A stretch of 19,156 nt of DNA from NCBI GenBank assembly GCA_036380925.1, contig DASVDW010000058.1:1-19156 (forward strand), read 5' to 3'. Positions 17,280-19,156 of the stretch are shown here, one piece after another (positions within the stretch are counted from its first letter, which is position 1; every line of letters starts with the position of its first letter). Source of the stretch: JAICLV01 sp036380925 (GTDB taxonomy: Bacteria; Actinomycetota; Actinomycetes; Acidothermales; Acidothermaceae). The position numbers and the translations under genes are program-made. The notes beneath the pieces were generated by a model, which was not told the DNA's origin, did not search any database, and worked only from the letters and a program-made list of their open reading frames with translations.

Positions 17280-17325
17280 GGTCGACGGCGGCCTAATCGG
17301 GCAGCGCCGCGCCGCGTGGCTGTCA

Positions 17326-17331
17326 TAGGCT
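17326..17331 (+). promoter_or_regulatory. -10 element TAGGCT for the EamA transporter (leaderless)
   Basis: TAGGCT is followed by 8 nt and the GTG at 17340. No Shine-Dalgarno is present. If this is the promoter, the in-frame GTG at 17316 lies upstream of the transcript and cannot be the start. Confidence 0.45.
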
Positions 17332-17339
17332 CACCGACC

Positions 17340-18194
17340 GTGACCGCCGTGCTCGCCCTCCTTGCGAGCCTGGTGTGGGGATGCTCCGACTTCGTGGGCG
17401 GGCTGGTCAGCCGGCGGGTGCGACCGCTTGTCGTCGTCGGCGCCGCGCACGTGATCGGATTGTCGGCTCTGCTGGTGCTCGCGGCGGCCACCGGTGAGTT
17501 CTCGGCCGGCCTCGGCTATCTGCCCTGGGCGGTCGCGGCCGGTGGATCCGGGCTGGTCGGCCTGGTCGCGTTTTATCGGGCACTGTCGATCGGGACGATG
17601 GGCATCGTCGCGCCGATCGCGGGCACCGGCGCGGTCGTCCCGGTGGCGGTCGGGCTGGCCACCGGAGACTCGCCGTCGGCCCTTCAGCTGGCCGGAATCG
17701 CGGTGGCGTGCGTCGGCGTGGTGCTCGCAAGCGGTCCGGAGATCTCTGGCGGGGATCCCGCAGGGCGTCGTCCGCTGATCTTGGCGTTGGTCGCGGCGGT
17801 GGGCTTCGGGCTGGTGTACGTCTTCATCGACGGCGGGTCGCAACACAGCGTTGTCATGACCCTCGTGTTGATGCGCGCGACCAGCGTGACGCTGGTGCTG
17901 TGCGTTGGGATTTTCCTGCTGCTGAAGGGTTTTCGACCACGAGGAGCGGCGGCGCCTTCGCGGGGCGAGCTCCTTGCGATCGGCTTCGTCGGCTTGACCG
18001 ACCTCGCCGCGAACGGCCTCTACGGCCTCGCCACCCGGCACGGTCTGGTCAGTGTCGTCTCGGTCCTGGCGTCGCTTTATCCGGCGGTCACGGTGCTGCT
18101 CGCGCGGGTGATCGAGCGCGAGCGGATGCGGCGCATCCAGGGCGTCGGCGTGCTGTTCGCGTTGTTCGGCGTCGTCTTGCTCGGCGCCGGATGA
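17340..18194 (+). CDS. EamA/DMT-superfamily transporter
   Basis: 284 aa with about ten predicted membrane segments in two EamA halves, as in drug/metabolite transporters. The first half contains LASLVWGCSDFVGGLVSRR and AFYRALSIGTMGIVAPIAG; the second contains FVGLTDLAANGLYGLATRHG and VSVLASLYPAVTVLLARVIERE, a typical terminal EamA signature. The frame is open far upstream, but the hydrophobic protein begins at VTAVLALLASLVWG, so the GTG at 17340 is chosen; the leaderless -10 at 17326 agrees. Substrate is unknown: the family exports amino acids, metabolites or drugs. It diverges from DUF3000 and precedes hemE by 78 bp in the same direction, so partial read-through into hemE is possible. Confidence 0.92.
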   Translation: MTAVLALLASLVWGCSDFVGGLVSRRVRPLVVVGAAHVIGLSALLVLAAATGEFSAGLGYLPWAVAAGGSGLVGLVAFYRALSIGTMGIVAPIAGTGAVVPVAVGLATGDSPSALQLAGIAVACVGVVLASGPEISGGDPAGRRPLILALVAAVGFGLVYVFIDGGSQHSVVMTLVLMRATSVTLVLCVGIFLLLKGFRPRGAAAPSRGELLAIGFVGLTDLAANGLYGLATRHGLVSVVSVLASLYPAVTVLLARVIERERMRRIQGVGVLFALFGVVLLGAG

Positions 18195-18272
18195 GATGCG
18201 CCACATGGACGCGCGACGGCGCTCGACCGGATGAGCGCCCTGGACCAATCCGCTGCGTGAAAACATGGGCGG

Positions 18273-19156
18273 GTGAACTCCCCCTCCGAGAGTCTGTTCG
18301 TTCGCGCCTGCCGGGGGCTGCCGGTCGAACGGCCGCCGGTGTGGTTCATGCGCCAGGCCGGTCGCGCGCTGCCGGAATATCGCGCCGCGCGCGACGGAAT
18401 CCCGATGTTGCAGGCCTGCGCCACGCCCGAGCTCGTCGCGGAGCTGACCCTGCAACCGGTGCGGCGGTACGGCGTCGACGCGGCGATTTTGTTCAGCGAC
18501 ATCGTGGTGCCGTTGAAGGCGGTCGGCGTCGATCTCGACATCGTGCCGGGCGTCGGCCCCGTGGTCGCGTCGCCTGTCAGATCAATCTCGGACGTCGAGG
18601 CGCTGCGCGCCCTTTCGCCTGACGACGTGGCGTTCGTGACCGAGGCGGTGCGGTTGCTGGTGGCGGAGCTGGGCGACACTCCGCTGATCGGCTTCGCTGG
18701 CGCGCCGTTCACCTTGGCGAGTTACCTCGTCGAGGGCGGCCCGTCGCGCGATCACCTGAAGACCAAGGCGTTGATGTACACGCAGCCCGACGTGTGGCAC
18801 GCGCTGCTCGACCGACTCGCGGGCATCGCCGGCGCGTTCTTGCGACTTCAGGCGTTGGCCGGGGCTGCCGCGGTGCAGCTGTTCGACTCGTGGGCGGGCG
18901 CCCTCTCTGTCGACGACTACCGTCAATTCGCGTTGCCGCACAGCGCGAAAGCGCTTGCCGCGGTCAACGACCTGAACGTCCCCCGGATTCACTTCGGCGT
19001 CGGCACCGGCGAGTTGCTCGCGTCGATGGGCGAGGCAGGCGCCGACGTCGTGGGGGTCGACTGGCGGGTGCCGCTCGACCTCGCGGCGCAGCGGGTCGGA
19101 GGCCGAGCGGTGCAAGGAAACCTCGATCCAGCAATGGTTTTCGCGCCTTGGGACGT
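18273..19156 (+). CDS. hemE: Uroporphyrinogen decarboxylase (3' end beyond window)
   Basis: Cytosolic cofactor-free enzyme that decarboxylates the four acetate side chains of uroporphyrinogen III to give coproporphyrinogen III in haem synthesis. The first 294 codons of a family usually near 350 are present. PVWFMRQAGRALPEYR supplies the substrate-binding arginines R27 and R31; D76 in ILFSDIVVPLKAVG is the catalytic aspartate; Y151 lies in GFAGAPFTLASYLVEGG; FDSWAGALS and NLDPAMVFAPW are also typical. GTG 18273 gives VNSPSESLFVRACRGLPVERPP, a normal start. No Shine-Dalgarno; a poor -10-like AAACAT ends 6 nt upstream, so it may also be leaderless, with less support than the others. The 78-bp gap before it holds nothing else recognisable. 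Confidence 0.97.
   Translation, partial: MNSPSESLFVRACRGLPVERPPVWFMRQAGRALPEYRAARDGIPMLQACATPELVAELTLQPVRRYGVDAAILFSDIVVPLKAVGVDLDIVPGVGPVVASPVRSISDVEALRALSPDDVAFVTEAVRLLVAELGDTPLIGFAGAPFTLASYLVEGGPSRDHLKTKALMYTQPDVWHALLDRLAGIAGAFLRLQALAGAAAVQLFDSWAGALSVDDYRQFALPHSAKALAAVNDLNVPRIHFGVGTGELLASMGEAGADVVGVDWRVPLDLAAQRVGGRAVQGNLDPAMVFAPWD

Overview
The window is high-GC DNA with GTG starts, 4-bp GTGA/ATGA gene overlaps and gene content typical of Actinomycetia (high-GC Gram-positive bacteria). The order trkA | APC permease - TRAM methyltransferase ... dxs - RNase D - DUF3000 - hemE recalls, from memory, the Mycobacterium tuberculosis neighbourhood Rv2691-Rv2689c / Rv2682c-Rv2678c and the Streptomyces rnd/whiI/hemE neighbourhood. 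I cannot name the genus. No tRNA, rRNA, insertion sequence or CRISPR array was seen.

Layout: (1) 1-4126: a truncated trkA (K+ uptake regulator) diverges from a three-gene unit with 4-bp overlaps: a KimA/YdaO-like potassium/amino-acid permease, a TRAM-domain Fe-S RNA (uracil-5)-methyltransferase, and a small conserved protein of the DUF6941 type. (2) 4127-9046: aconitase (acnA), preceded by a 16-bp inverted repeat resembling the corynebacterial AcnR operator, then dxs (first MEP isoprenoid enzyme). (3) 9202-12172, minus strand: a conserved protein of unknown function, a DEDDy RNase D with HRDC domain, and a NarL/LuxR-type response regulator. (4) 12475-16660, plus strand: three overlapping genes encoding a secreted subtilase with a C-terminal tail of eleven W-x-x-R-N/H pentads, a multi-membrane-segment GAF-like protein ending in a kinase-like helical segment but without an ATPase domain, and a NarL-family histidine kinase with almost no extracellular sensor. 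(5) 16679-19156: DUF3000 (minus), divergent from an EamA/DMT transporter, then hemE (uroporphyrinogen decarboxylase), cut by the window end.

Most of the window is housekeeping. The accessory part is region 4 with the divergent response regulator. I read it as one signalling module: an exported protease with a cationic, Trp-rich tail, a membrane sensor-like protein, a kinase that seems to need an outside sensor, and a response regulator with an intact phosphorylation pocket. This is the best candidate here for an undescribed system.

A second pattern is the start-site architecture. Five genes with no convincing Shine-Dalgarno (KimA-like, unknown protein, rnd, DUF3000, EamA) each have a TAnnnT -10 element 6-8 nt before the start codon, as expected for leaderless transcripts. 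acnA, dxs, the response regulator and the subtilase have clear Shine-Dalgarno sequences.
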